Source: Parashewanella spongiae (lineage in GTDB: Bacteria; Pseudomonadota; Gammaproteobacteria; Enterobacterales; Shewanellaceae). Taken from it: a stretch of DNA of 64,000 nt. The notes beneath the pieces are model-generated. The model saw only the letters and a list, made by a program, of their open reading frames with translations, did not search any database and was not told where the DNA came from. The stretch is taken from positions 1,612,001 to 1,676,000 of the forward strand of contig NZ_CP037952.1 in NCBI RefSeq assembly GCF_004358345.1, read 5' to 3'. Of the stretch, positions 26,202-35,419 are shown in pieces. A program made the position numbers and the translations under genes. Within the stretch, counting starts at the first letter, position 1. Each line of letters begins with the position of its first letter.

Positions 26202-26833
26202 GTGCTATGGAAGATATATTAGAACTCTATAAACTTCCTTACAATCCTAAGCGTCCTTTAGTATGCCTTGATGAAACCAGCAAACAACAAGTTAAAGAAG
26301 TTCGCAATCCGTTACCCTTAGTTTCAGGTTATCCAGAGCGATACGATACAGAGTATGAGCGTAACGGTGTCAGCAACCTGTTCATGATATTTGAGCCTTT
26401 AGCGGGCTGGCGACATGTTGAAGTCACTGAACACAGAACGGCCATTGATTGGGCTCATCAAGTAAAAGCCTTAGTAGACGGGCGTTATAAGGACGCTGAG
26501 ACAATTGTATTAGTTGAGGATAACTTGAATACTCATACACCGGCTTCATTTTATAAGGCCTTCGAACCAGAAGAAGCTCGTAGGTTGATCAATAAAATAG
26601 AATTTCATTACACGCCAAAGCACGGAAGTTGGTTGGATATGGCTGAAATTGAATTAAGTATCTTGAGCAGGCAATGCTTAAACCGAAGAATACCCGATCA
26701 GGAAACACTAAATACTGAAGTCGAAGCCTGGGTTACCGAGCGTAATGAGTCCAAGGCTAAGATGAACTGGCAGTTCACGACTGAGGAGGCACGTATAAAA
26801 TTAAAGAAACTTTACCCCGTACTCCCAGAGTAA
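26198..26833 (+). CDS. IS630-family transposase, C-terminal frame
   Basis: It contains the DDE catalytic domain: CLDETSKQ, VEDNLNTH and HGSWLDMAEIELS give the D, D, E positions. The frame is open upstream of the listed ATG and continues naturally from the A8 run at 26129-26136 after a -1 shift, giving ELKPWLKEEWCIPKEEN before this segment. It is likely translated as a fusion with the preceding frame. Confidence 0.85.
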   Translation: MSAMEDILELYKLPYNPKRPLVCLDETSKQQVKEVRNPLPLVSGYPERYDTEYERNGVSNLFMIFEPLAGWRHVEVTEHRTAIDWAHQVKALVDGRYKDAETIVLVEDNLNTHTPASFYKAFEPEEARRLINKIEFHYTPKHGSWLDMAEIELSILSRQCLNRRIPDQETLNTEVEAWVTERNESKAKMNWQFTTEEARIKLKKLYPVLPE

Positions 26834-28433
26834 AGTGAGCCTTTTAACAGAAGTTCACTGATTAACGAAATCCAGTTACACATTCGTTAATCAAAGCATG
26901 AAAAGCTAGAATCCTACTGACTTGCCAAGGGGTGGGAGGAGGTGTTTTGTTCAGATATCACTTATTTGTCAATTGATTGTGAACAAAAGTTAAGTAAGAG
27001 TTTAAAACAATAAATATCGATATATGATTCTTAGCTCTCCTATGACTATGGTTTACCAGAACAGCTTTAACTGTAGAATTCATATGAATGGACTACTAGG
27101 GTTACCAGAATAAATAAGATGAAGAGTATTTATTTTAACTCAAGTTTCGGAGTTCATTTTTAGCTAAAATCATGAGTACTTTTCAGTAGAAATAGCCTCT
27201 TGGCGTAATGTAAAAGTATCCATTTGCATAACTTGATTAAAAAACGAGGTCACTTCTTCGTTGATTTTATTCAGTATGATTTCGCTTTCTGTTGTTGATA
27301 ACGAAGAAATACTAGAAACTGCATCGCTGATCAAAGCCTTAAATAAGCCCCATAATTTACAAGCAAAATCTAAATTTTGTAGACTGTCGCAAAGTAGGTT
27401 CCTTGAGTCACAGACTTTGCTGTTTTCATCATTTTGCTTCGCATGCAGAAGCAAGCAAAACCTCAACCCTGTTAGATGAATTGAAGCAATATAAGCACTG
27501 TAATGACGACTTTGCTCACTCAAAAAACCAAGATGTTGTTTGGCTTCCTTGAAGTACACTTCAATTCCCCAACGCAAAGCGTAAATCTCAAGAATTTTTT
27601 CATCGCTTAGCGAAGCGTCCGTACTTAAAAATAATGCCCAATCGTGTTTACCTGCTTTTTTCTTATCAGGATTAACACCTCGACAAAAGACGAGTTTAAC
27701 CTTAATCCAATTCGGCTCAAGCTTTGCCGTTTCTGCTAGATTCAACTCAACGACAATGGACTTTGTTTGATAAGGCAACCCTGCTAGTTTTTGCCATCGG
27801 CCTTTTACTTGAGTTTTGAATAGTTCGGCGGCACTGCACTCTGATTTATCCGCTAAGCGGTACTTCATTTTGTTTTTTTTCATTCGGAGAATAGCCGTCA
27901 AATCATGCTCAAGCGTCATGCTGATAATAGGCTTGGTGGCAAACCAAGAGTCTGCAAGAAAATAATCAGCTTCAATACCTACTCCCAGCGCACGTTTAAC
28001 CATACCTGCAACCATAGCAGGCTTAGTTTGAGCCACAGATTGCTTGTAACGTTTAGCGACTATTGAGCGCTCATCTTTAAATTTACGGGTTAGAGGTTGT
28101 GCTTTGGTTTGACTGATGAAGAGTTCATTATCCAGTGGGACAAATTGACTATCAGAAGCGTAGCCAAAACTCAGTACTTGCTGTCCCATAACACAACGCC
28201 CTGTCAAATGGTCGAAGTGACTGGATACGCCGGGCATTTTCTTACCACGACGTTGCTTTACTGAATCATCGACAACAAAAGCTCTGACTTTACTCTTGCC
28301 TTCCTGTTTTATGAGTTTTTTAGCGGTGTAAAGTTGCAGTTTTCTCCAATTCAAGTCTTCTCGGTTGAGTAAATCATAAAGCACATCTTTCTTAGCAGAA
28401 GAAAAGCTGAGTAGTGACTCTTTAGCAAACATA

Positions 28434-28522
28434 AGTACCCAGTCAAATGTAATCGAATATTTTCCTTATTAAAACGCCTGTCATTAGCGACTTCTTGAGA
28501 AAAAAGCATTTGACTAGGTACT
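28434..28522. repeat. Small MITE, family E (89 bp)
   Basis: The ends AGTACCCAGTCAAATG and CATTTGACTAGGTACT are inverted, and TA flanks both ends. Removing it and one TA restores the transposase frame. Confidence 0.78.
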
Positions 28523-28588
28523 TAGATATGGTGTCAACTTTCAACCAAACCCAAAGCATTAGTAAGTAAACGACTTCGGTTGCTTCAA

Positions 28589-28821
28589 CCTAGAAACATC
28601 AGTTGACTGCTTTCTCAAGCGTAGAACAAATGGCTGATAGTAAGGCGTAGCTTGCAGCAAGTAGTTATTCTGCTTGCAAAAGTTACAACGCAGATAGCAG
28701 TCATTTTAGCAAGCTTGTGAGCGTAGAGCACTTCACTCATTGGGTGAAAGCCATGATGATAAAATCATCATATTGCTCAAACAGTTACTCATATACTCAG
28801 CGTTCAACTGATGATTTCAGG
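28589..28821. repeat. Family B element (copy B3), inverted orientation, no intron
   Basis: It runs CCTAGAAACATCAGTTGA to TCAACTGATGATTTCAGG, flanked by TTCAA on both sides (28584-28588, 28822-28826). It interrupts the IS4-family transposase. Its CTAGG end is unoccupied. Confidence 0.88.
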
Positions 28822-29167
28822 TTCAATACCCGAACGTTTACTGAAGCCACAAAATGTCAACATTGAAATAAAACCAAGCTGTTTCCATGATGTGCTGAAC
28901 GAATTATCAATTTGAATGCCTGAACGCTGTAAAAAATTAGAAGTAAGTGATGGAAGCGAAAGTGATTTCATGTCAATATTTGACTGAGAGTTGGTGTGTT
29001 TTAGTTTTTGTCTAAGCAACAAGGTTATAACAAGCTAACTCTCATCTTTTCTTTATATATCAGTAAAATACGCTCACTTTATTATTGGGTATGAACTCCG
29101 AAACTTAAGATTTTAAATACATCACTCAGAAAAATGATTAACTGAGTGATGTCGGCATGATCTGCGG

Positions 29168-29653
29168 CTAATGCTCGCAGTCTGAACCAGCTGCATGGAT
29201 ATGACCATGATCAATTTCGTTTTCAGTTGCAGTGCGAACTTCGATTACTTCAACGTGGAAACTTAAGTCTTTACCTGAAAGAGGGTGGTTGCCGTCAACA
29301 ATAACGGTGTCGTCTTTTACTTCTGTAATTTGAACAGGGATTTCACCATTATCTGTTTCAGCCATAAAGCGCATACCTGGGGCGATGTCTTCAATGTCAC
29401 CAAAAGCGTCTAACGGGACTTCTTGTCTAAGCTCTTCAACAATCTCTCCATAGCCGTCCTTAGCAGCGATGGTTACATCAATTTTGTCCCCAACTATTTT
29501 GCCTTCTAATGCGGCTTCAAGTCCTGGGATCATATTATTCGCACCGTGCAAATATAACATTGGCTCGGCATCGAATGAGTCTTCAATCAATTGGCCGTCA
29601 GCGTCAGTTAAACGATAGTGTACAGTTACAGCAGAGTGTTGAGCGATTTTCAT
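29168..29653 (-). CDS. slyD: FKBP-type peptidyl-prolyl isomerase, SlyD-like
   Basis: This 161-residue protein has the split FKBP domain with an inserted flap: VTVHYRLTDADGQLIEDSF, the LHGANNMIPGLEAALEG block, then the insert (EELRQEVPLDAFGDIEDIAPGM), and it closes with LSFHVEVIEVR. It catalyses proline isomerisation and acts as a chaperone; SlyD also delivers nickel. The His/Cys-rich tail of E. coli SlyD is reduced to HGHIHAAGSDCEH, so metal binding is weaker or absent. Confidence 0.92.
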   Translation of the reverse strand: MKIAQHSAVTVHYRLTDADGQLIEDSFDAEPMLYLHGANNMIPGLEAALEGKIVGDKIDVTIAAKDGYGEIVEELRQEVPLDAFGDIEDIAPGMRFMAETDNGEIPVQITEVKDDTVIVDGNHPLSGKDLSFHVEVIEVRTATENEIDHGHIHAAGSDCEH

Positions 29654-29735
29654 TATTACTCCAGAAAAAAAATTTCGCGCAATGATAACCTATCAGGTTG
29701 CGAGTTTAAAATAAGTGTTTACTGGGGCAAGACAC

Positions 29736-29760
29736 AAAAAGAGCGCCAATTGGCGCTCTT
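29736..29760 (-). terminator. Terminator of the DUF3545 gene
   Basis: AAGAGCGCC and GGCGCTCTT arms with an AATT centre, followed on the minus strand by a T run. It lies 7 bases after the DUF3545 stop. Confidence 0.85.
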
Positions 29761-29767
29761 AGGTTAT

Positions 29768-29953
29768 TTAGGCAAGTACATCATTAAAGTCTAAGTTAAA
29801 ACTGTTATCGATTTCTTTTAGTTCTTTTAACAGGCTATGTTTATCTTTTAGTGTTTCTATTTCACGCCATTTACGTTTTTTAGGTGAGCTTTTTGTCCGT
29901 GTAGGGCGTTCTACTACATTATCGAGTGCACTAGCAAAATCCAATTGTCCCAT
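29768..29953 (-). CDS. DUF3545 family small protein
   Basis: The protein is 61 residues from ATG 29953, which has a strong CAGGAGG site 5 bases upstream; the frame is open further upstream but that region is not needed. The core KKRKWREIETLKDKHSLLKE is the signature of DUF3545, a small family of Shewanella, Vibrio and relatives without known function. A terminator follows. Confidence 0.82.
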   Translation of the reverse strand: MGQLDFASALDNVVERPTRTKSSPKKRKWREIETLKDKHSLLKELKEIDNSFNLDFNDVLA

Positions 29954-29995
29954 CGCAACCTCCTGTTGTTTTAGCGAACAGTTATTAAATATCAT

Positions 29996-30455
29996 AAGTT
30001 AGAAACACAATGCAATAAATTTGTTTCAAATTTGTGATGAGTTAATGGTTTATTTCGACTATAGAATAACAATGAAATCGTATTAAAACTCAATGATTAT
30101 GTGGAAAGTTAGCTTAGTTAACTGACTTTAAATATAAAAATAGTTTAAGACTCTTTTTTTATTTTTTTACAGCTTGATAAATTGTTCGGTTGGGAGAACA
30201 GAGTCATAAAATATTCATAAAGACAAAAGGATGGCCATCAGTAAATATGGCCATTATTAACCTAAAAGTTCATGATAGGCATAGATGTCATATGCGTTTA
30301 CTTTGACTACTATTTTTCTATCACCCTACACCATGAAAATTGTATTCGCTGAGATTTGAAGATTATTTCCAACCTAAAGCTAAAGGCGAAGTGATTTTTA
30401 GCTTTTATGCTTTCACTAACAGGCTTGGGAATAGGTGTTAGCGGCTATTTTCACG
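29996..30455. other. Intergenic region with one dispersed repeat
   Basis: No gene is supported. 30259-30341 is an ~80-bp stretch found inverted at 42131-42213 (repeat F), containing TTCATGATAGGCATAGATG. The rest is AT-rich unique sequence. Confidence 0.6.
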
Positions 30456-30675
30456 GTAAACATCAGTTGAACGCTGAGTATATGAGTAACTGTTTGAGCA
30501 ATAAGATGAATGGCTTTCACCCAATGAGTGAAGTGCTCTACGCTCACAAGCTTGCTAAAATGACTGCTATCTGCGTTGTAACTTTTGCAAGTAGAATAAC
30601 TACTTGCTGCAAGCTACGCCTTACTATCAGCCATTTTTTCTACGCTTGATAACGCAATCAACTGATGTTTCTATG
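30456..30675. repeat. Degenerate family B element (copy B4)
   Basis: AAACATCAGTTGAACGC to CAACTGATGTTTCTAT with both outermost ends mutated and a small internal deletion. There is no intron, and the right end reads CTATG instead of CTAGG. Confidence 0.8.
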
Positions 30676-30694
30676 ATTACGGGTACGCCCTAGA

Positions 30695-32332
30695 TTATAA
30701 TGAACCTTTTTTAAACAGGTTAATAAGCGAATTACTTGAACTATCGAGCTCTGAACATGACTTGTCACTGCCAAGACGATTTAAAACATCCACGCCTAAC
30801 ACCTTGCCCAGTTCGACTCCCCATTGATCAAATGAGTTAATGTCCCACACCGCACCTTGAACAAAAGTTCGATGCTCATACAGAGCAATGAGAGCACCAA
30901 GAGTTTTTGGTGTGAGCTTGTCCATGAGTATGGTATTACTCGGACGATTACCAGGCATCACCTTATGTTTTGCAATGATATTTTTTTGTTCTTCCGATAA
31001 ATTGCTGTTTGAGAGTTCTGCTTTGGCTTCTTCAAACGTTCTACCTTGCATCAGAGCTTGAGTTTGGCCAAAACAGTTTGATGCGAGTTGGATATGATGA
31101 TTACCAAGCGGATTATGGCTAGTTAATGGGAAAATAAAGTCCGCAGGGATCAGGGCTGTGCCTTGGTGAATAAGTTGATGGTAAGCATGTTGACCATTTG
31201 TACCTTCACCACCCCATATAACAGGGCCAGTATTATAATCTAGCGAGTTGCCTGCTAAATCCACGGATTTACCATTACTTTCCATATCTAACTGTTGAAT
31301 ATAAGCAGGAAGGCCACGCAGATAGTGATCATAAGTGAGTATTACTTGCGATTCACTGCCGTAAAAATTGCTGTACCAGAGTGAAATCAATCCCATCAGG
31401 ACAGGCATATTTTGCTCTAATGGTTGCGTTGCAAAATGCTCATCCATTTCTGCTGCACCATTAAGTAATGTTTTAAATGTTTCAAATCCCGTAAGAAGCA
31501 CAATCGGCAAGCCAATGGCTGACCAAAGGGAGTAACGGCCACCAACCCAATTCCACATCGGAAATGTGTTTTTTTCTTCAATTCCAAATTCTGTTGCTTT
31601 AGCAACGTTTGAGGTAATGGCGACAAAATGTTTTGCAACGGCAGCTTTATCGGCGCCACTTTTAAGTAACCAATTTCTAGCTGAAAGGGTATTGGTGAGT
31701 GTCTCTTGGGTGCTGAATGACTTTGAAGACATGACGAATAACGTCGTTTCTGGATCTAGAGGCTTAAGCTTTTCAACGATGGATGTGCCGTCAACATTGG
31801 CAACAAAATGGCAATTAATATGACCCGTCCAATAGGGACGAAGTGCTTGAGATACAATTTTAGGACCTAGAAATGAGCCACCGATACCAATACTGACTAT
31901 ATCAGTAATGGTTTTGCCTGTGTAACCAACCCATGTGCCATTATGAACATCATTAACAAACTGCTCCATTTTTTTCAAAGTTTGTTGTATTTCAGGCATC
32001 ACATTTTGGCCGTTTACAATAACTTCAGTATCGGAAGACGCTCTAAGGGCTGTATGAAGCACCGCACGGTTTTCGGTAGTATTTATCGCATTGCCAGCAA
32101 ACATTGCTTGTATTTTTTCGGTAAGCTTTGTTTCGTTTGCTAGTTGAAATAAATTTGACAAAGCTGTTTCATCGAGACGGTTTTTAGAGTAATCCAATAA
32201 TAGTCCGCAACCTTTTACCGACATTTTCTCGAAACGTTGGTTGTCTTCTGCAAATAATTCACGCATGTGCTTAATGTTATCGCGATGTTTGGCGAGAGCT
32301 TGCCAACTTTTAGTGTCTGTGAGGTGGGACAT
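30695..32332 (-). CDS. pgi: Glucose-6-phosphate isomerase
   Basis: This 545-residue enzyme has the family signatures: [38 protein letters not shown], and [16 protein letters not shown] with catalytic residues. It interconverts glucose-6-phosphate and fructose-6-phosphate in the cytoplasm, linking glycolysis with the pentose phosphate route. The transaldolase gene lies 194 bases upstream on the same strand; a tal-pgi order is common in Shewanella. Length is normal. Confidence 0.97.
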   Translation of the reverse strand: MSHLTDTKSWQALAKHRDNIKHMRELFAEDNQRFEKMSVKGCGLLLDYSKNRLDETALSNLFQLANETKLTEKIQAMFAGNAINTTENRAVLHTALRASSDTEVIVNGQNVMPEIQQTLKKMEQFVNDVHNGTWVGYTGKTITDIVSIGIGGSFLGPKIVSQALRPYWTGHINCHFVANVDGTSIVEKLKPLDPETTLFVMSSKSFSTQETLTNTLSARNWLLKSGADKAAVAKHFVAITSNVAKATEFGIEEKNTFPMWNWVGGRYSLWSAIGLPIVLLTGFETFKTLLNGAAEMDEHFATQPLEQNMPVLMGLISLWYSNFYGSESQVILTYDHYLRGLPAYIQQLDMESNGKSVDLAGNSLDYNTGPVIWGGEGTNGQHAYHQLIHQGTALIPADFIFPLTSHNPLGNHHIQLASNCFGQTQALMQGRTFEEAKAELSNSNLSEEQKNIIAKHKVMPGNRPSNTILMDKLTPKTLGALIALYEHRTFVQGAVWDINSFDQWGVELGKVLGVDVLNRLGSDKSCSELDSSSNSLINLFKKGSL

Positions 32333-32526
32333 GGAACCGATCTCCTGAAAATATTGTAGTGCAGTTTTTAAAATTGAAAAATAAGGTATGAAAAATATTT
32401 GAAGGCTAATATTCTATAGCAAGATAAATGACAGTAACATTAATTGGTTAACTAATTATGACGTTAACCAATGTGAGGTGATTTTTAATACCCGTAAGAC
32501 ATTTTTGAGTATCACGGGTATACAAG

Positions 32527-33483
32527 TTAAACCAATAGCTGCTTATGTAACATAACTTCGAGCTTGTTTTGGTCAATAGCAAAATTACGAATGCCTTCAG
32601 CCAACTTATCAACAGCCATTGGGTTTTGATTGAATGCCCAGCGGAACTCTGATTCGGTTAAAGCCTTGCTAGGTTTTTTACTCGCTGAAGTTGCGGTCAG
32701 TTTTCGTTCTACTTTCACAGTCGAATTCGCCAATTCTTCAAGTAATGAAGGACCAATGGTTAAACGATCACAACCTGCAAGTTCTAGAATTTCACCTGTA
32801 TTGCGGAAGCTTGCCCCCATCACAACCGTTTTGTATCCGTTTTCTTTATAGTAGTTATAAATCTCAGATACAGAAACAACACCCGGATCTTCTTGTGCTG
32901 AATATTCTTTATTTTCGTTTTTCTTATACCAATCTAAAATTCGACCAACAAAAGGAGAAATAAGAAACACACAGGCTTCAGCACAAGCTCTGGCTTGAGC
33001 AAAACTAAACAATAGGGTTAAGTTACAGTTAATGCCTTCTTGCTCTAGTTCTTTTGCGGCAGAAATTCCTTCCCACGTAGATGCGAGCTTAATGAGAATT
33101 CGTGACTTATCGATACCTGCGTCTTGATATAGTTTGATCAATTTGTGAGCTTTAGCTATTGACGCTGTTTTATCAAAAGAAAGTCGTGCATCGACTTCTG
33201 TAGACATACGGCCTGGGACGTGCTTTAAAATTTCTACACCAATATTAACGGCCAGTTTATCGCCCGCGTTTTCAATTTGCTGCTCAATATCGTCACTTTG
33301 AGATTTTGCCCAATGAATCGCATCATCGATTAAATTAACATACTGAGGTAATTCAGACGCTTTTAGAATAAGAGATGGATTTGTAGTGGCATCTTGTGGG
33401 TGATAGCGTTTAATCGCTTCAATATCACCAGTGTCAGCAACTACTGTGGTTAGTTGCTTTAATTGTTCTAAGGTGTTTGTCAT
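32527..33483 (-). CDS. tal: Transaldolase
   Basis: This 318-residue enzyme has the signature [12 protein letters not shown] near residue 30 and the Schiff-base lysine in [13 protein letters not shown] near residue 132, as in E. coli Tal[11 protein letters not shown] and the C-terminal domain are also conserved. It transfers dihydroxyacetone units in the non-oxidative pentose phosphate pathway. It lies upstream of pgi on the same strand. Confidence 0.97.
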   Translation of the reverse strand: MTNTLEQLKQLTTVVADTGDIEAIKRYHPQDATTNPSLILKASELPQYVNLIDDAIHWAKSQSDDIEQQIENAGDKLAVNIGVEILKHVPGRMSTEVDARLSFDKTASIAKAHKLIKLYQDAGIDKSRILIKLASTWEGISAAKELEQEGINCNLTLLFSFAQARACAEACVFLISPFVGRILDWYKKNENKEYSAQEDPGVVSVSEIYNYYKENGYKTVVMGASFRNTGEILELAGCDRLTIGPSLLEELANSTVKVERKLTATSASKKPSKALTESEFRWAFNQNPMAVDKLAEGIRNFAIDQNKLEVMLHKQLLV

Positions 33484-33698
33484 GAATAATATCCAAAAAG
33501 GAAAGCAGCAATCGAATGATAGTATTAGAAGCGATTTTTATGCTGATTCCAACCGAAAATTAAAAAAATTACTAAAATGTTTTTAATTTACTTTTAATAT
33601 TTCTTTTTATATCCATTTCAAGATTAATTTGATACCAAATTTCAATTATTTGTAATATTAATTTCATTTTATTGTGGTTGTCAGGTAAGAGAAGACGT

Positions 33699-34601
33699 TT
33701 ACATCACTATGCAATGACTGCCTGTAGGTTTCGGTCGTTCATGGGAAGTGCTTATCGGGGTTTTAGTAATGGATGCATGAAGGCAATATAAGTTGTCTTG
33801 GCTGATCAAAAAAACAGAATGATATTGAATAGTTTGATATTTGGGTTGGCGGTGTTCAGGGTTTTCAAGAGCTCGCTTTTCGTCTAGCTTTGTATAGCGT
33901 TCAAATTCAAAGTAGATGACTCCGGAATCGAGAAGATTGAAACGGTATTGTCTATTAAGATCTTTATGGAAGCTTTCTTGTGGTTCAGAGTCAATTACAT
34001 AACAGAAGTCTCCGATAAAACCCTGCATACCGAGGTAATAACACATTCGTTTTTGGAAATCATTTGTAAACACTGTAGTTGCAGTATCTAGCTTGTATTC
34101 TTTTGGTATTTTATCTCCACTTTCAAAACATATAGTTTCGCTTCCCCATTTGAAAAGATAACTATCTCGATCGCAATCCTTGCGGTACTTATATAGTGCA
34201 TCTTCAACAGAAACGGAGGTCGTATGTTGAATAACAAGTTGCTCAAGTTTTTGTTCAAGACTACCTTGCGTGAGGGATATGTGAGCCTTAAAATTAGTAG
34301 ACGGATTTACGATATCCAAATTACAACATCTATTTTCACCGTCTTGCTGAAATGATGTAGAAAAATTTGCTTTAAAAGACATACCTACATTATCGAGTAA
34401 TGAAATAAAAGCGTAGAAACGTTTTACTGTAGAGGTAACACTATGTAAAAACGTGCTGAAACATTTTTGTGCTGTTTCTTGATATTCAGTAGGGAACCAC
34501 TCTCTAATTTCTGTCCATTTCTTTTGTAAGTCAGTAACGTGAGCAGAAGCTTCACTACTAGGAGTTTTAGTAAGATTGGAAGTTGTAACTCTCATTTCCA
34601 T
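33699..34601 (-). CDS. Hypothetical protein with a C-terminal CaaX box
   Basis: The 300-residue protein belongs to no family I recognise. It lacks a signal peptide and membrane helices, has a helical N-terminal third and a beta-rich centre and end (RYRFNLLDSGVIYFEFERY, TIQYHSVFLI). The last four residues are Cys-Ile-Val-Met directly before TAA, a textbook CaaX box of the farnesylated type. Bacteria lack protein prenyltransferases, so this motif matters only inside eukaryotic cells, as in prenylated Legionella effectors. An effector role is inference; secretion is not shown. Confidence 0.7.
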   Translation of the reverse strand: MEMRVTTSNLTKTPSSEASAHVTDLQKKWTEIREWFPTEYQETAQKCFSTFLHSVTSTVKRFYAFISLLDNVGMSFKANFSTSFQQDGENRCCNLDIVNPSTNFKAHISLTQGSLEQKLEQLVIQHTTSVSVEDALYKYRKDCDRDSYLFKWGSETICFESGDKIPKEYKLDTATTVFTNDFQKRMCYYLGMQGFIGDFCYVIDSEPQESFHKDLNRQYRFNLLDSGVIYFEFERYTKLDEKRALENPEHRQPKYQTIQYHSVFLISQDNLYCLHASITKTPISTSHERPKPTGSHCIVM

Positions 34602-34752
34602 GATGCTCTAAGCGTGAGATTGTGTTTAGTTGATACTAACAAAATCAAATGGTTATACATATTTTAAAATGAAGATTAGTTTAAAGTCGAAAACGAAGGA
34701 AAGATTGTTTTTTTATTTTATTTTATTTTATTTTTATGTAAAACAATGTCTA

Positions 34753-35066
34753 GGGTCTGTTGATCTTTCAGGATTAAATTTTGTGCTATTTGAGCATTTA
34801 TCTGTTCAAGGCGTGAGCAGTGATGCTTAGCCATCTAAGTGAGCTGGTCACAACACAGAACAGTGAATGCTCAAAAGCATCGAAAAAAGAGAGAGCGTAA
34901 ATTGGTCGCTCTTTCTAAATAAAAGGTGCTGCGTTATCGTTTTCTTACTTGGAAACGAAGTAACGACAGTTTTGTATGTCGATAATAACCAAACCTCTCA
35001 AACTCTGCCTTGCATAAAATAACCAATTTATCGCTGCAAAAACAATCACGAAAGATCAACAGACCC
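34753..35066. repeat. Family C inverted-repeat element (314 bp), copy 3
   Basis: Ends GGGTCTGTTGATCTTTC and GAAAGATCAACAGACCC, flanked by TA. It is intact and adjacent to the family A copy at 35069. Confidence 0.88.
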
Positions 35067-35068
35067 TA

Positions 35069-35419
35069 ATACCAATTACAGTAATTAAATTCCCAGCTCA
35101 GAGCTATGCATGTGTTCAAAGTACAAGTGAAATTGATGAAGACATAGTTATTACCGACATACAAAACTGTCGTTATTACATTGCTACGTTGAGACAGTTT
35201 TGCGTAGTAATTTGGACACATACAAGCTCCCGAAGGGCAAGGTTAAAGGATTCCATTACTACGCTACAAGTTTTTTTAATTATCCCGACAAAAGCACGAA
35301 GTGCGTTGAACGCCAGCTTTATATGGCGGCCGTTAGGGTATATAGTACTTCAAACTTGCGCCTTGTACTGAAATCCTTTAGCTCTTGCTGAGTGGGAAGT
35401 TAATTACTGTAATTGGTAT
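35069..35419. repeat. Full-length family A inverted-repeat element (351 bp)
   Basis: Ends ATACCAATTACAGTAATTAA and TTAATTACTGTAATTGGTAT, flanked by TA on both sides. The interior contains a GACATACAAAACTGTCG segment similar to part of family C. Its right end is the last base of the stop codon of the PPR-SMR-like gene. Confidence 0.88.

Larger units (their letters stand above)
25620..27096 (+). mobile_element. IS630-family insertion sequence
   Basis: Inverted ends GTAGTCCATTC and GAATGGACTAC are flanked by TA on both sides (25618-25619 and 27097-27098). It encodes a transposase in two overlapping frames. About 260 bp after the stop are non-coding. Confidence 0.85.
27170..29022 (-). pseudogene. 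IS4-family transposase, interrupted by two MITEs
   Basis: The intact 420-residue C-terminal part (27170-28432) has the DDE core with DDSVKQRR, DSWFATKP and the YREK-like YALRWGIEVYFKEAK. Upstream, reading through 29022-28827, then 28583-28525 after removal of B3 and E, restores one continuous frame (...SGIE-ATEVVYLLMLWVWLKVDTIS-MFAKESLL). The first insertion left a 5-bp TTCAA duplication and the second a TA duplication, so both are genuine insertions. The enzyme is probably inactive, unless the ATG at 28432 gives an active shortened protein. Confidence 0.82.
27139..29109 (-). mobile_element. IS4-family element carrying two smaller insertions
   Basis: The ends CTCAAGTTTCGGAGTTCA (27139-27156) and TGAACTCCGAAACTTAAG (29092-29109) are inverted repeats with one mismatch. 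Inside lies a transposase gene on the minus strand broken by element E (28434-28522) and family B element B3 (28589-28821). Confidence 0.75.

Noticed and set aside
30407-30649. 80-codon plus-strand frame
   Set aside because: It consists mostly of family B element sequence; similar frames occur in other B copies with stops, so it is not a gene.
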